Origin: Chromera velia
Taxonomy: Eukaryota; Sar; Chromeraceae
Direction: 5' to 3'
NCBI GenBank assembly: GCA_018398765.1
Contig: JAHBMJ010000594.1
Span: 17,596-44,019 of the forward strand
Length of the DNA stretch: 26,424 bases
Shown: positions 1-10,087 of the stretch, one piece after another
Position numbering within the stretch: the first letter of the stretch is position 1
Layout of the letters: the number at the start of each line of letters is the position of its first letter
The notes under the pieces: model-generated
Database searches by the model: none
What the model was told of the DNA's origin: nothing
The model's input: only the letters and a program-made list of their open reading frames with translations
Made by a program: the position numbers and the translations under genes

Positions 1-177
1 AGAAGAGCCTCCTGCGTCCTATGAGCACACAGAGAGGCTGATGCATGGGTAGGCGGAGACGAGGGGGGAGAGACCTGTCGAACATCGGTCGACTAAAGCG
101 AGCGAGGTAAAAACAACAACTCATGCAGAAGGTGTGTTCATCAAGGGATTCATTCAGTGTAGAAGAACGAATGAATC

Positions 178-969
178 GTGTGTCTGCATCCAGTCAAGAC
201 ATTCGAGTTAGCGAGCAACGGAACCTCAAGTGAATGCATGAGCGCAGGACCTGATGAATGCATGCATGCATATTCTGATTGCAGGTTCAGATCCACACTT
301 CCAAACTCAAAGGAACCCGAAGGATCTCCCCCCCGCACATCCTCGCTCAGGTCTCCACGTTCATATTCAACAATGCACTACTCTCCCTCTGCACCCGCTA
401 TCTCGCCCTCAGGAGCACTGTCACACTCCCGCTCCCGCATCTCTTCCTCCCGATCACCCCAGGCGCGACCCCGATTTAAATCACCCCTGGCACACACCTT
501 CCAATCTCCACACACGCACTCCTCAAGCAGACCCACGCCAACGGTCTCTCCACGATCTGCACATGATTCGACAGCCTCCGTGCGAGCATCCCCGAGAGGA
601 GTACCGCCAGGCCCCCCAGGGCCCTCTGGGAGGGCATCGAGTCTCTCCCCCCTCCCTCCACCGAGACGTAAACCCCAAAGGGGACCTCCACACATAGTCA
701 TCAGCCCTCCGCGAGGCCCCACATCTGCTGAGGCGAGACCCCCTGATGCACCGAGCAGCTCTACTCCAGGCCCCCCTCAGCAGACAGGCGGTCGAATGTC
801 CCGCACCGGCAGGCCTTCTGGAGACATTGACGTTCTTGAGGCCTTCCAGTCGCTGTCTTCTCCGAACAAAAAGTCGATGATGGACACTTGGGGGGGATCC
901 ACTAACAGGCGCTTTCCGAAGGTCTCTTTTGCTGCAGGCCCCCCGCAAGAACGAAGATATCAGCCTTGA
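178..969 (+). CDS. Ser/Pro/Arg-rich disordered protein, probable 3' terminal exon
   Basis: An open frame of 263 codons ends at TGA 967-969. From about residue 37 it is strongly biased to Ser, Pro, Arg and Gly, with many SPR, PPG and RSP strings. It ends in a less biased tail (DIDVLEAFQSLSSPNKK, then a Trp-Gly-Gly stretch). No domain is recognised, and the product would be intrinsically disordered. The first part looks intronic (repeated GAATGCATG), and a good 3' splice site, TTCTGATTGCAG, ends at 284. The real exon may therefore be 285-969 with upstream exons outside the window. A possible poly(A) signal AATAAA lies near 1281. Low sequence complexity could make this a chance open frame: the reverse strand is also open for long stretches. 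Function is unknown. Confidence 0.4.
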   Translation: MCLHPVKTFELASNGTSSECMSAGPDECMHAYSDCRFRSTLPNSKEPEGSPPRTSSLRSPRSYSTMHYSPSAPAISPSGALSHSRSRISSSRSPQARPRFKSPLAHTFQSPHTHSSSRPTPTVSPRSAHDSTASVRASPRGVPPGPPGPSGRASSLSPLPPPRRKPQRGPPHIVISPPRGPTSAEARPPDAPSSSTPGPPQQTGGRMSRTGRPSGDIDVLEAFQSLSSPNKKSMMDTWGGSTNRRFPKVSFAAGPPQERRYQP

Positions 970-1103
970 AACCCCAATTTTACTATCGCAAGACGAAAAT
1001 CTAGAGATGCTTATCACAACGCACAGAGTTTTAAAATGGTTTTCGCCGTGCAGTCTCTGTCTGAAGTCTTGACTGCACCTGTCATTCCAATTTTAGAAAT
1101 TAA

Positions 1104-1139
<36 letters not shown>

Positions 1140-1173
1140 GACAATATAGTCTGTCTGTCTGTCTGTCTGTGCC

Positions 1174-1240
<67 letters not shown>

Positions 1241-1697
1241 CATCATTTCAATCAGATTATAAAAAATGAACCGTAAGGCAATAAAATTCGAAGTTGTGTT
1301 TGTAGTTTTAAATTGTATACAATTGTAATTGAAAACAACATTGACTCACTTAGTGAGTTACACTTAAATTGTATGAGGAGTGTTTTATGTTCAAGTTACC
1401 TGCATGCTTGATTAATTGATCATTGATTAGATATATTTGGATACCAACTCTGTATATCTCTGTATCTCTGTATGTAGTTTTAATTGTTATGTTTTGCTGT
1501 GTATATTTTTTATGTATTTTGGAATACAACTTAGGATAGGATAAGATTTATATTTCAGATGCCCCCCTAGTGCCTCCCCTGGTTCACAGACCACAGTCTA
1601 CCATATTCTACTGCCTAAAAAACGTATATAGCTTCCTTTGGCACCAGAACTTCATTAAACTTAATTGAGCTGAACAACAAACTAATTTAACTATCAT
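970..1697. other. AT-rich intergenic stretch with microsatellites
   Basis: No coding potential is seen. The stretch holds the (TCTG)n and (GT)n tracts listed separately. The rest is AT-rich with short ORFs only. The AATAAA near 1281 could serve the upstream gene. Confidence 0.5.
1103..1239. repeat. Compound microsatellite (TCTG)n then (GT)n
   Basis: TCTG units run from about 1103 to 1140. A short ACAATATAGT interruption follows, then a second TCTG block to about 1178, then nearly pure GT to about 1239. It lies about 130 bp past the stop of the upstream frame. Confidence 0.95.
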
Positions 1698-1699
1698 AT

Positions 1700-2265
1700 G
1701 GGGCCATGTAAAAATCTAGGTAAAAATTTATTTGCATGTCAGTGGCATGCATCAGTGGGTTAACTCGTTAATCATTATAGCATCATTATATTAACTGTAA
1801 AATCTTCATAATCATATATAATCATTATAGGTGGTCTTATGAAAAAAATAAGAATTTGAATAAGTTTTATGGCCGAAAGGATTTATCTTTATGAGACAAA
1901 TCAACTCGTTTAAACCGTTTTTTGAAAAAGTGATTTTTGGATGAGAAATTGGCTTCAAAAGTTAGGTGACTCCCCATAATCATTATGAAATTCAGAGTCA
2001 CTATGAAAATCTATAATTATTATGAAAGTACCCCTTTGAGTTAACCCACTGATATGCAAACAGGCTCAGAATGGGAGTGACAGGGGTCTTTGTGTGCCAG
2101 CAAACCAAAAATGACCGTTCTTTTCCACTATTAAAACACATTTTTAAGTCAAAAAAACTGGGTTTTCAATTTTTTTAGGAGGGTTGTGTGCCGTTGTAGT
2201 AGAAGGTAGGGGAGGGGGGGGGTCTTGCGTCTCACTGACACTCAAATAAATTTTTATATGGCCCC
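1700..2265. mobile_element. Inverted-repeat (MITE-like) element, non-coding
   Basis: The left end GGGGCCATGTAAAAAT (1700-1715) and right end ATTTTTATATGGCCCC (2250-2265) are inverted copies with one mismatch. The match resumes inward: AAATTTATTTG then TGTCAGTG on the left, answered by CACTGACACTCAAATAAATTT on the right after a small gap. TAT abuts both outer ends and could be a short target-site duplication. There is no open frame, so this would be a non-autonomous DNA element. A second inverted repeat is nested inside it. Confidence 0.6.
1751..2053. mobile_element. Nested inverted repeat inside the 1700-2265 element
   Basis: ATCAGTGGGTTAACTC at 1751-1766 is matched perfectly as the reverse complement at 2038-2053. 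It encloses about 270 bp of AT-rich DNA full of ATAATCATTATA-type motifs. It could be an independent element inserted into the larger one, or an internal part of a single fold-back structure. Confidence 0.55.
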
Positions 2266-2596
2266 TATACATCTAATAAGTAAATCGATCGATCGATAAT
2301 TCACGTTATAGGACTGCTTCCTTTTTTTATATATGAAGTAGTAATGAGAAAACAGAGTAACAGTACTGCATAGTACTGCTCTTAACTAGAACATACCAGA
2401 ACCACTTTACTTAGAAAATTTAATATACAGTATAAACGACTAAACTATAAAAGCTCACCAGTAACTTATTAAAATAAACAATAACGCTAGACACTGCAAG
2501 GGGTTGGCAACAGTCCAAGCTCTACCAAGCTCCAACTTAAGTGAGAAAGGAGATTGGGCTTAAAGTCATGAACGGTATGTCACGGTATTCTACAAA

Positions 2597-2973
2597 AGGG
2601 TTGGCGCCACCACGGGGTGTGGCTGGTCATCGGCCGCGTAGCCACCTTTCTGGACATCTGTCGCCCTCACACAAAGTCATATGCATGCAGAAATAATATG
2701 AATACGTACATGGCTATACACAGCGCCTGTACAATCGATATATTAAGTGGAATCAATATAGTCATGCAATGACCTGCAAGATAGAGTCAGCAAGAAATGC
2801 TGCGTGAACCGATAAGACTCTGTGTGTGGTAGAAAGTAAGGAAACGACCTGCATTGTATTGTAATAATAAGTAGATGTGTGGTATTGTATGAGTATACAT
2901 GACTAGATTTAACGAATGAAGGTTGTAGTATGTTGGAGGGGCCGCTCAGCCCCCACCTGCCAAACCTTTCGGT
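2597..2973. repeat. Dispersed repeat, copy 1
   Basis: This is the first of two diverged copies in direct orientation (the other is 3941-4280). Shared landmarks in the same order are GCCACCTTTCTGGACATC, CATGCAGAAATAAT, ATGACCTG.AAGATAGAGTC, AACGACCTGCATTGT, GAGTAGATGTGTGGTATT-like text, and AAACCTTTCGGT at the end. Copy 1 carries about 25 extra bases near its start. No long open frame is conserved between the copies. Confidence 0.8.
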
Positions 2974-3940
2974 GGTGTTTGCAGCGTCGGGCTCATCCGT
3001 TCCTTCAGTTGTCAGACAGTCTGTGATTGCTTCGAGCTGCACGCACTCCTGAATTTTTGGCAGAGCCTAGGGCAGAGCCTCTTTGAAAAGTGAATTTTAT
3101 GGTTTTTAAAGGGGGTTTTAGCGTGGTTTTAAGGGGGTTTTCGCCCCTCAGAAGAAGACTTTTTGCCTATAAATGAATTTTTAGCAGCTCATAACTAAAA
3201 CATGAACCAATGGTTCATAAGTGCATGCAGCGTGGATTGCTTGAGCCACTGCAGCAAGGGGGGGCAGAGAGTTTGGCTTCTGGTTGCCTTTTACCTTCGT
3301 CATGTCAAATTGAGTGAATTGCATGCACGCGTTCCATGGCTAGGTTCAACGGAAGAGACTGGAGAAGGCAAAGTGGGTATGCAGAGAAGCAAGGAGCCAA
3401 AGAGAAGCAAGAGACCCAACGAGAACCGGAAGCCCTAGGAGAAGAGAGAACGGATGGTGGGATGCAGAGTCGACCGGTTCTCCGTGTTCAGAACTTAGGG
3501 GAGAGTACACGATGCCAAGGAGATGGAGGGCAGCGGGTGCAGGCCCGAGGAGGCTGCATTTCACCAATCGTTGAAAGCCGGAGGCAGGAACTGGCGGGCG
3601 ATTGGGTTGGAGTCATGCTGCTCATACATAGCTATTGAAAGGTCTTATGAAAATAGGGATGATGGAGCAAAGTGGGTCTGAAGAAAGCAAGGCGGGCAGG
3701 GAGTGAATGCAGGGACTCCTTGATTACAGGCCAGGTGGAGAAGAAACAAGGGACACGAAGGGGTCCGCCCTATGGTCATAAAGTACCCGGGCGACTGAAA
3801 CCTCTCATAGCCAGCAAAGACTTCGACAAACTGCCGTAGAAAACTTGCAGACGGAGAAAGAGACAGAGAGAGATAGAAAGAGAAGCAAAGAGAACGGGGA
3901 AGAAGAGAGAACTGAGTGAATCGTATGAGGGGGGTGCGAA
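2974..3940. other. Non-coding, purine-rich spacer between the repeat copies
   Basis: Short open frames occur on both strands but have low complexity and no recognisable motif. GA-rich text runs from about 3340 to 3910. Nothing convincing is seen. Confidence 0.4.
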
Positions 3941-4280
3941 AGGGTTAGCGCCGCATGGCCACCTTTCTGGACATCCGCCGCCCTCACATAAAGTCGTATG
4001 CATGCAGAAATAATACGTACTGTAACACGGCTATACACGGCTTGTATAATCAATACAGTCAATGACCTGTAAGATAGAGTCGGCAGGAGTAGGCAAGAGA
4101 TGCTGCGTAAACGGACAAGACTATATGTATGGTAGGAAGTAACGAAACGACCTGCATTGTGTTGTAATAATGAGTAGATGTGTGGTATTATGTGAGTATA
4201 CGTGACTAAATTCAGTGAATGAAGGTTATGGTTGGAGGGGCTGCTCAGCTCCGGCCACCTTTAGCGCTAAACCTTTCGGT
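3941..4280. repeat. Dispersed repeat, copy 2
   Basis: This is the second copy of the repeat at 2597-2973, same orientation, roughly 80 percent identical by eye, with several small indels. The copies are separated by about 970 bp of purine-rich DNA with no recognisable gene. They could be old LTRs, but no primer-binding site, polypurine tract or polymerase remnant was recognised. A dispersed or locally duplicated non-coding repeat is the safer reading. Confidence 0.8.
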
Positions 4281-4560
4281 TATTCGTTACTATATGGTCT
4301 GAGCTAGTCTCAGTACCTCCGAGATTTCGAATTCTGACAAAATTTAATCCAGAGTCCAGACAGTGCGCTCAGCATGCAAATCTGCGCGTTGCGGCCGGAG
4401 GCCCTCAGGCCGTGGCACGTCCGACCTTGTGTCACATAAATCAGACCTCTCCTTTGAAACTATATATCATACAAACATCTATGAGCAGTGCTTGGGTTCG
4501 AACACCATACCAGCTTGTTCATATCGTTGTATGCAGGGAGAGGCCCATACAGAAACCTGA

Positions 4561-7162
4561 TTGAAGTTTTGCGGCTTCAGGAGACTATCTCCTTACTTAT
4601 CCGTCTCCGCCTCCTTTGTCGGCTTTTTGTTTTTTCTCTTCATTCAGCCGGCGCACATATTAGAAGCATTTATCTTCGAGCAAGGCCTGCTTATAATGCA
4701 AAACGAAGAGAAACCCGTGTCTATTCTCCATCACCCCATTCTTTCTCTTCTTCGGGGCTTTTTTGAGAATGAGACGGCTTCCGATTTTCTTTGCACTTCT
4801 CGTAAAGTTCTGCACAAGCTTCTCAAGGATGCAGAGGTTGCCGTGACATTCAGAGACTGGGGATGTCCTGGCTAGGTTTCTATCTGTTTGGATCACCTGC
4901 CTCTGGTAGAGATCACCACCCAGGTGTTTAGAGTGAAAGACTCCAAGCAGAAGGCGAGAGGAAAGAGAACTCTTGAGAGTATCAAAAATCGTCTGCGAGA
5001 TTCTGTTCCCTTTTTACGTTTTCCTTCCCACTAGGGGTTGAAGGTCTGCTTCGCAGAATACCTGAATGACCTCGCAGACGATGTCCTAGAGACGCTGGAG
5101 ACCTTGAAGGTCTTCGTAGTTCTAATGCATGATCCCAACCCTCCTCCCCTTTCCTGAAAAAGATTCCGCCGTCTCCAAAAACTGAAAAGTCTCGAGTTGG
5201 GGGGTCCAGGTGAGGACAGTGTACAGCTCCTTAAACTTTTGGGGGAGTCGGGGTTAGTTTTTCCTCTTATTGAGAAATTGACATGGATGGTGGGGCCAAA
5301 GGGTATCACTCCTCTCTGTTCCAATTTATTTGCTTCTTTCAAACTATCCGTTCTTTTCCCTTCCCTGTCAAGCCTTCAGATTTCATTCCTGGGGACAAAT
5401 CTCGAAACATCCCCCAAAATGCTCACAGTTTTTGAAGGCCTTGACTTAAAACGCCTCGTCACAGAGAGCAGGCGGGCTTCGGATGCCCAGTAGCAGCTTC
5501 ATATTCAGAGGAGACGGAAACACAGACTGACACCCGAACAAATGTTTCCGTCTCCTGAGCTTTCATCACTCTTGAAGGGATGGATCCACAAATGGAAGAA
5601 TTTGGTTAAACTGAACATTCCCATTAATCACTCCAGCCAGATCCCCCTTTTGAGTGCCCTTGCAGAGCTGCCTGAGCTCAAATGCTTCGGAACTCTCGAG
5701 ATCAAAGACACCCAATGGGATTAGGCAGAGAGAAGTGATGAATTGCGGAGATTGGAGAATGAGGCAAGAGAGCAAGGGAGGGACAGAGTCTTGTACACAA
5801 AAAATTATTATTCAGGCCATTTCTGGTGGAAATTGAAAGATCATCTTGCGTTTCACAAGAAGGTTTAGAAGAGCGGGAAACAGTTAGATCATTTTAGAAT
5901 TATCAAATACGATCCTGACGTAGCGATGATTAGGGGAAGTGGTTTGGAGACTCCTTTGCTCGATTGGAATAGAGTGAGGTCACGGCGCGATTTCCGTTTC
6001 CCCAAAGTGAAAGTACTCTTCATTGAGTATGGAGGTTCGGGCTGTTTCTCGAGAGAGAGACACAGTGATCCTCTGAGAAGAATACAGACCCGTGCAATGA
6101 TTGAAGAGCCCTACCGAGCTCTCACTCCCGATCATATAGTCATTTCGCTCTATTGTGACAGTCAGTTAGCAAGGAAGTGGCAGGCGAGAAGGCTCGTAAC
6201 GACGCTCCTCGCATATTATGAGAGGGTGTGCGAGATAGCGAGAGACGTCGCCACAGTATGGGCCGAATCAAGTCAGTGAAAAGAGGGGCAGAGTACAAAG
6301 AACCGATTCCGGGCATTCAATCAAAAGTACTTCCAGGACCTATCCCCCTGTCGTATCCCTGCCGGTCTGCCCGCATTAAAAGAACCGTTGGAACGCTCTC
6401 TGCGTGCAGAGTGTCAGACTGATTCCTTTGTCAGAGCCGTCTCGAGTCTCAGAAGTGAATCCAAATCGGATTCCACTTATGTGAATATGCATATTGCTTA
6501 GGCATATTGCCTTGAAACCTCCGAACAAACTCCACATCTGGGATGTCTCTGAGTCATCTAGGTTTGTCTGGGGGAGGAGAGAAGAAGCCTTGGATGTTGA
6601 ACATGACTTCAGAATTTGTTACGCTTTCATAGAGGGCACTTTCCATGTGTTTGGGACGCACTCCTGTTTGTTTCCTCCCTCCTACACTTGTTTGTCTAAC
6701 CATCTGACAGACTCTGAGGTGAAAGTTGGGCCTGCTCTTCGAGAGAGGGTGGACAGGTTGAAGGAATTCATTGAAGAGAAGTACGGGGACTTTATGGAAA
6801 TGCAGAGGTGGGCCACTTATGAGAAGCAGATATTGAGGAGGACGGTAGGAGGGGAAGAGAGAGAAGAGTCTCCCCCTGGGGAGGATCCAGGAGCAGAGGG
6901 GGATGGGGGATAAAGGGTGAAAGAAACAGAGGGGACTAGAGAGGGGGAGGGAGTGGAAGGTGGAGGGGGGGATGCGGAGGTGGCCTAGGGAGAGGGGGTG
7001 AGAGAGGGCGAAGGGGAAGTTTATGACTTCTTTTCAATCGGCTCAGAAGAGCGGAAGTCTGATGATGACTATAACTACCTGGATGATGATATCTCTGACT
7101 ATTTCTATTCCTTCTCTGCCTTAATTTCCTCAGGTTTTGAGTCTGAGAGTGAGACACATTGA
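4561..7162 (+). pseudogene. F-box/LRR-type protein pseudogene
   Basis: One coherent protein-like frame runs from about 4561 to 6500, then shifts by one base near 6494-6520 and continues to 7162. That is roughly 865 codons. In-frame stops fall at 4873 TAG, 5032 TAG, 5155 TGA, 5491 TAG, 5722 TAG, 5866 TAG, 6277 TGA, 6499 TAG, 6911 TAA and 6986 TAG; the final stop is TGA 7160-7162. Text between stops stays protein-like. An F-box-like N-terminal segment (about 4740-4860, containing NETASDFLCTSRKVLHKLL) is followed by leucine-rich repeat segments (LQKLKSLELGG near 5180; LPSLSSLQISFLG-like text near 5370; WKNLVKLNIPI near 5600; LAELPELKCFGTLEI near 5680). A charged coiled segment and an acidic C-terminus rich in SDDDYNYLDDD near 7060 follow. 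If intact it would resemble a ubiquitin-ligase adaptor of a multi-copy family; that is inference. The true 5' end is not resolved. Confidence 0.6.
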
Positions 7163-7271
7163 AGAGGCCCGGGAAGGGAGAGAAGAAATGTCTGTTCTCA
7201 CCTAGCTTGCATAATATAACAAGAATTTTAGCAAAAATTGAAAAGACAATACATATCGATATCATTATTAG
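7163..7271. other. Short spacer after the pseudogene
   Basis: AT-rich DNA without a gene lies between the pseudogene's last stop and the fold-back element. Confidence 0.4.
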
Positions 7272-7932
7272 TACCCTGCAAAGACCTAGGAATTTAGAGG
7301 AATTTAGACAGGATTTTAGAGGAATTTAGAGGAATCTAGACAGGAATCTAAAGGAATTTAGACCTCCAAACCCCTAAAAGAGGTCCAAGTTAATTTCTTA
7401 TCATGAATTTGATGAACCATAATCAGTTAGAAGTTGACAATAATCGTGCTTATAGATCTATATTAGACCTATAAGCACCGTTAATATCAAGTTCTAAATC
7501 ATTATAGTTCACGAAAAATCGACCTCCAAAAATTGCTAAATTCCTCTAAACTAGGCCACCCACATAGAAAAAAAATAAAAAAGTAATTGCCTAAAATCGA
7601 TTTTTGATTTTCATTTTTTCTTTTTTTTTGTTTGTTTAAACAATACTTGTATATTGTGCAACACCCATGCAACACCCCAAACAACAGTTGTTCAGGTGGT
7701 ATTCTAAAAAAAAAAAAAAAACTAATTAGGTTTTTAGCCCAATTTTCTTTTTTTTTTTCCTTTTGATGTGGGTAGCCTAGCCTCTAAATTCCTGTCTTTA
7801 AATTCCTTTAGATTCCTAGCTAAATTCCTTTAAATTCCCCTAAGTTCCTGTATAAATTCCTCTACAGGATTACAGGATTCCTGTCTAAATTCCTTTAAAT
7901 TCCTGTTTAAATTCCTGGGTCTTTGCAGGGTA
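7272..7932. mobile_element. Fold-back element with iterated arms
   Basis: TACCCTGCAAAGACC at 7272-7286 is matched perfectly in inverted form at 7918-7932. Inward, each arm is built of repeated AGGAATTTA and ACAGGAATTTA units (7288-7370 on the left; inverted as TAAATTCCT from about 7780 to 7917 on the right). The centre holds a further hairpin, GTGCTTATAG (7446-7455) against CTATAAGCAC (7469-7478). No protein is encoded. Iterated sub-units in long inverted arms are typical of Foldback-type DNA elements; assignment to a superfamily is not possible here. Confidence 0.7.
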
Positions 7933-8040
7933 ATCAGAAAACAACTATAATTTGAATTGAAGAATGGCAACGAGGTATGATATGTAATTAAGAGGGTGAT
8001 AAGCTATATAATAAGTATACAATTCAAAGTTAGTGATTTG

Positions 8041-8076
8041 ATTTGATTTGAGGTCGGGCTTAACCTCAAATCAAAT
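8041..8076. repeat. Perfect hairpin
   Basis: ATTTGATTTGAGGT (8041-8054) pairs with ACCTCAAATCAAAT (8063-8076) across an 8-base loop. Further TCAAATCT/TCAAATTT motifs recur to about 8170, so this is probably one end of a small decayed inverted-repeat element. Confidence 0.7.
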
Positions 8077-8663
8077 TTGCAGGTTTGTATGATGGGGCTT
8101 GCTCTGACGTCCCTATCAAATTTATATCAAATCTACCTAGCTCAAATCTGACTTTTAATCTCAAATCTGTGCCCTGCATGGGGAGCTCCGCTCCCCAGAC
8201 CCCCGTTCTAGCCCCCGTTTTAATTGTTACAAAGACAACCTAGAAGGCGACTCTAGGGGCGACTTTAACATAACAAATAAAAACATATCTTAACAAAATA
8301 AAGTATATTCCGCATTTTTAAAAAAAAAAAAGCTTTTAGACACCAGTATAAAAAGTATTAAACTTTCATGGTTTAAAATGAAGGCTCATCTACTAAAATA
8401 CATTTTGAAAAGCAGCTTCTTTAAATGAGTAGTAACCGTTATACACTAGGCCGATTCGTGGCCTAGCGTAACCATTATAAATCGCACTACGCCTTCGGCG
8501 GGCCTTGAAAAATAACCGTTATATACAACCCAAAGGCTCCCAGCCCCCCAGCCGTGTACACTCCTGACAGTGTTTAAAACAAGTTTTGAGATTACCACTT
8601 ATTTAAATCTTATAGTTCCTGTAGTTTAGTTTAGATGATAATAGTTTAGATCAGATCCTAGAT
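8077..8663. other. Intergenic, no gene seen
   Basis: AT-rich DNA with TCAAAT-type repeats up to 8170, then GGGGAGCTCCGCTCCCC, a small palindrome near 8180-8196. Near 8440-8480, CTAGGC and GCCTAG flank a short loop between two ACCGTTATA/ACCATTATA strings. No coding region is evident. Confidence 0.4.
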
Positions 8664-8800
8664 CACTGTGTGGGTGTGTATGTGTGTGTATGTGTGTGTG
8701 TGTATATATGTGTGTGTGTGTGTCTGTATGTGTGTGTGTATGTGTGTGTGTGTGTGTGTATATATATGTGTGTGTGTGTGTGTCTGTATGTGTGTGTGTA

Positions 8801-8857
<57 letters not shown>

Positions 8858-8933
8858 CTGTGTATGTGTATGTGTGTGTATGTGTGTGTATGTGTGTATG
8901 TATGTGTGTATGTGTGTGTGTGTGTATATCTGT

Positions 8934-8976
<43 letters not shown>

Positions 8977-9070
8977 TGTGTGCATATGTATATGTGTGTG
9001 TGTGTATGTGTGTGTGTATGTGTGTGTGTGTGTGTGTATGTGTGTGCATATGTATGTGTATGTGTGTGCG
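8664..9070. repeat. Long interrupted TG-rich microsatellite
   Basis: About 400 bp made of TG repeats punctuated by TATG, TATATATG and TCTGTATG. It is an almost continuous alternating purine-pyrimidine tract. The longest pure TG block is about 8810-8852. It opens spurious reading frames on both strands (Cys-Val and Thr-His polymers). Confidence 0.97.
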
Positions 9071-10087
9071 TACATAGCTGGGTACGTAGGTAACCAGGCA
9101 CTGGCATGTCTGTACAATCTATATGGGTGTTCTTTCTTTCTAGGTACGTTGAGCAAATCCTAAACGGTGTAAGCCGACCTCTGGCAGTGGACCGCGGGGC
9201 CCAGGCAAAACCCAGAACATCAATGCTATGCTATACTATACTCTGAGCGATATTTCTTTTTTACTAGACATTTCAATGTAATTGCATCTTTCTTTTCATG
9301 CATGTATGTAGCTTACATATTGCTTAAAAATGGTAATTTTAATGGTAAAAACATATTAAAATTTGTCCTAGAATTTGTCTGGAATCTCAGGCTGAAAACT
9401 ATTCATAGTTTTAATTAAATGATTCAAGTTTAATTTTTCGTGTATGCATTTTCCTTTGCTTTAAGTTAGTCCTTCAAGTTTGCTTACCCCGCTCGTAACC
9501 CAGGCCTATAGTATTTATAGGATTGCTGAGCAGATTGGAAAATAAATTTTCTACTAATTGATTGATTTACTAGTTGATTGATTAATTCAAGAATAAACTA
9601 AGTAGCTCAGTAATGGGCAGAGATCATGATCAGAAGAAGTGTCAGTCCTCAGTCAATCACACAGAACAGATGAATCAAATGAATCCTGTGAAAAACTCAA
9701 TCGCATAGAAAATAAATCGCTTGAATTGCACACATGCATGGATCAACCCGCGCGATTATTCAACCCGCGGCGAATAATCGTCCCGCGCACAAGATGTGCA
9801 CAAGAGGCCCCAGTCCGGCCTAAAGCGCGGCGCGGCGCGGCGGCAGTACCCCGCGGCATGGCGGCAGTACCCCGATCTTCAACTATTCATTCAGAAATAT
9901 AGGTGTTTAAGTATATATCTCTCCACCATGTTTAATTTAATTAAGAATCACTATCACTAAGAAGCTTTTCAATCATATAAAAAAAGTTTCCAGCAAGGTT
10001 TTAAATTTAGTTAGTACACCATTTTTATAGTATGTGGGTTTTAAAAAACAAACGAATGATTGAGGTTTGCAAAGTAAAAAAAATAAA
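9071..10087. other. Intergenic with a small GC-rich island
   Basis: The stretch is mostly AT-rich with no gene. A GC-rich island at about 9745-9885 holds a hairpin, CGATTATTC (9753-9761) against GAATAATCG (9772-9780), and the direct repeat GGCGGCAGTACCCCG (9839-9853 and 9860-9874). It lies downstream of the minus-strand gene that ends at 10088, so its role is unknown. Confidence 0.4.

Noticed and set aside
2597..4280. Complete LTR retrotransposon bounded by the two repeat copies
   Set aside because: The internal stretch is under 1 kb, with no polymerase, primer-binding site or polypurine tract seen, and the copies are too diverged to claim LTRs.
8626..9163. Long open frames on both strands through the TG-rich tract (Thr-His and Cys-Val polymers)
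   Set aside because: Any TG/CA repeat is open in several frames; composition is wholly explained by the microsatellite.
9600..9660. Short tRNA-like text (TAGCTCAGTAATGGGCAGAGA)
   Set aside because: No matching acceptor stem, anticodon arm or T-loop GTTCGAATC was found at the right spacing.
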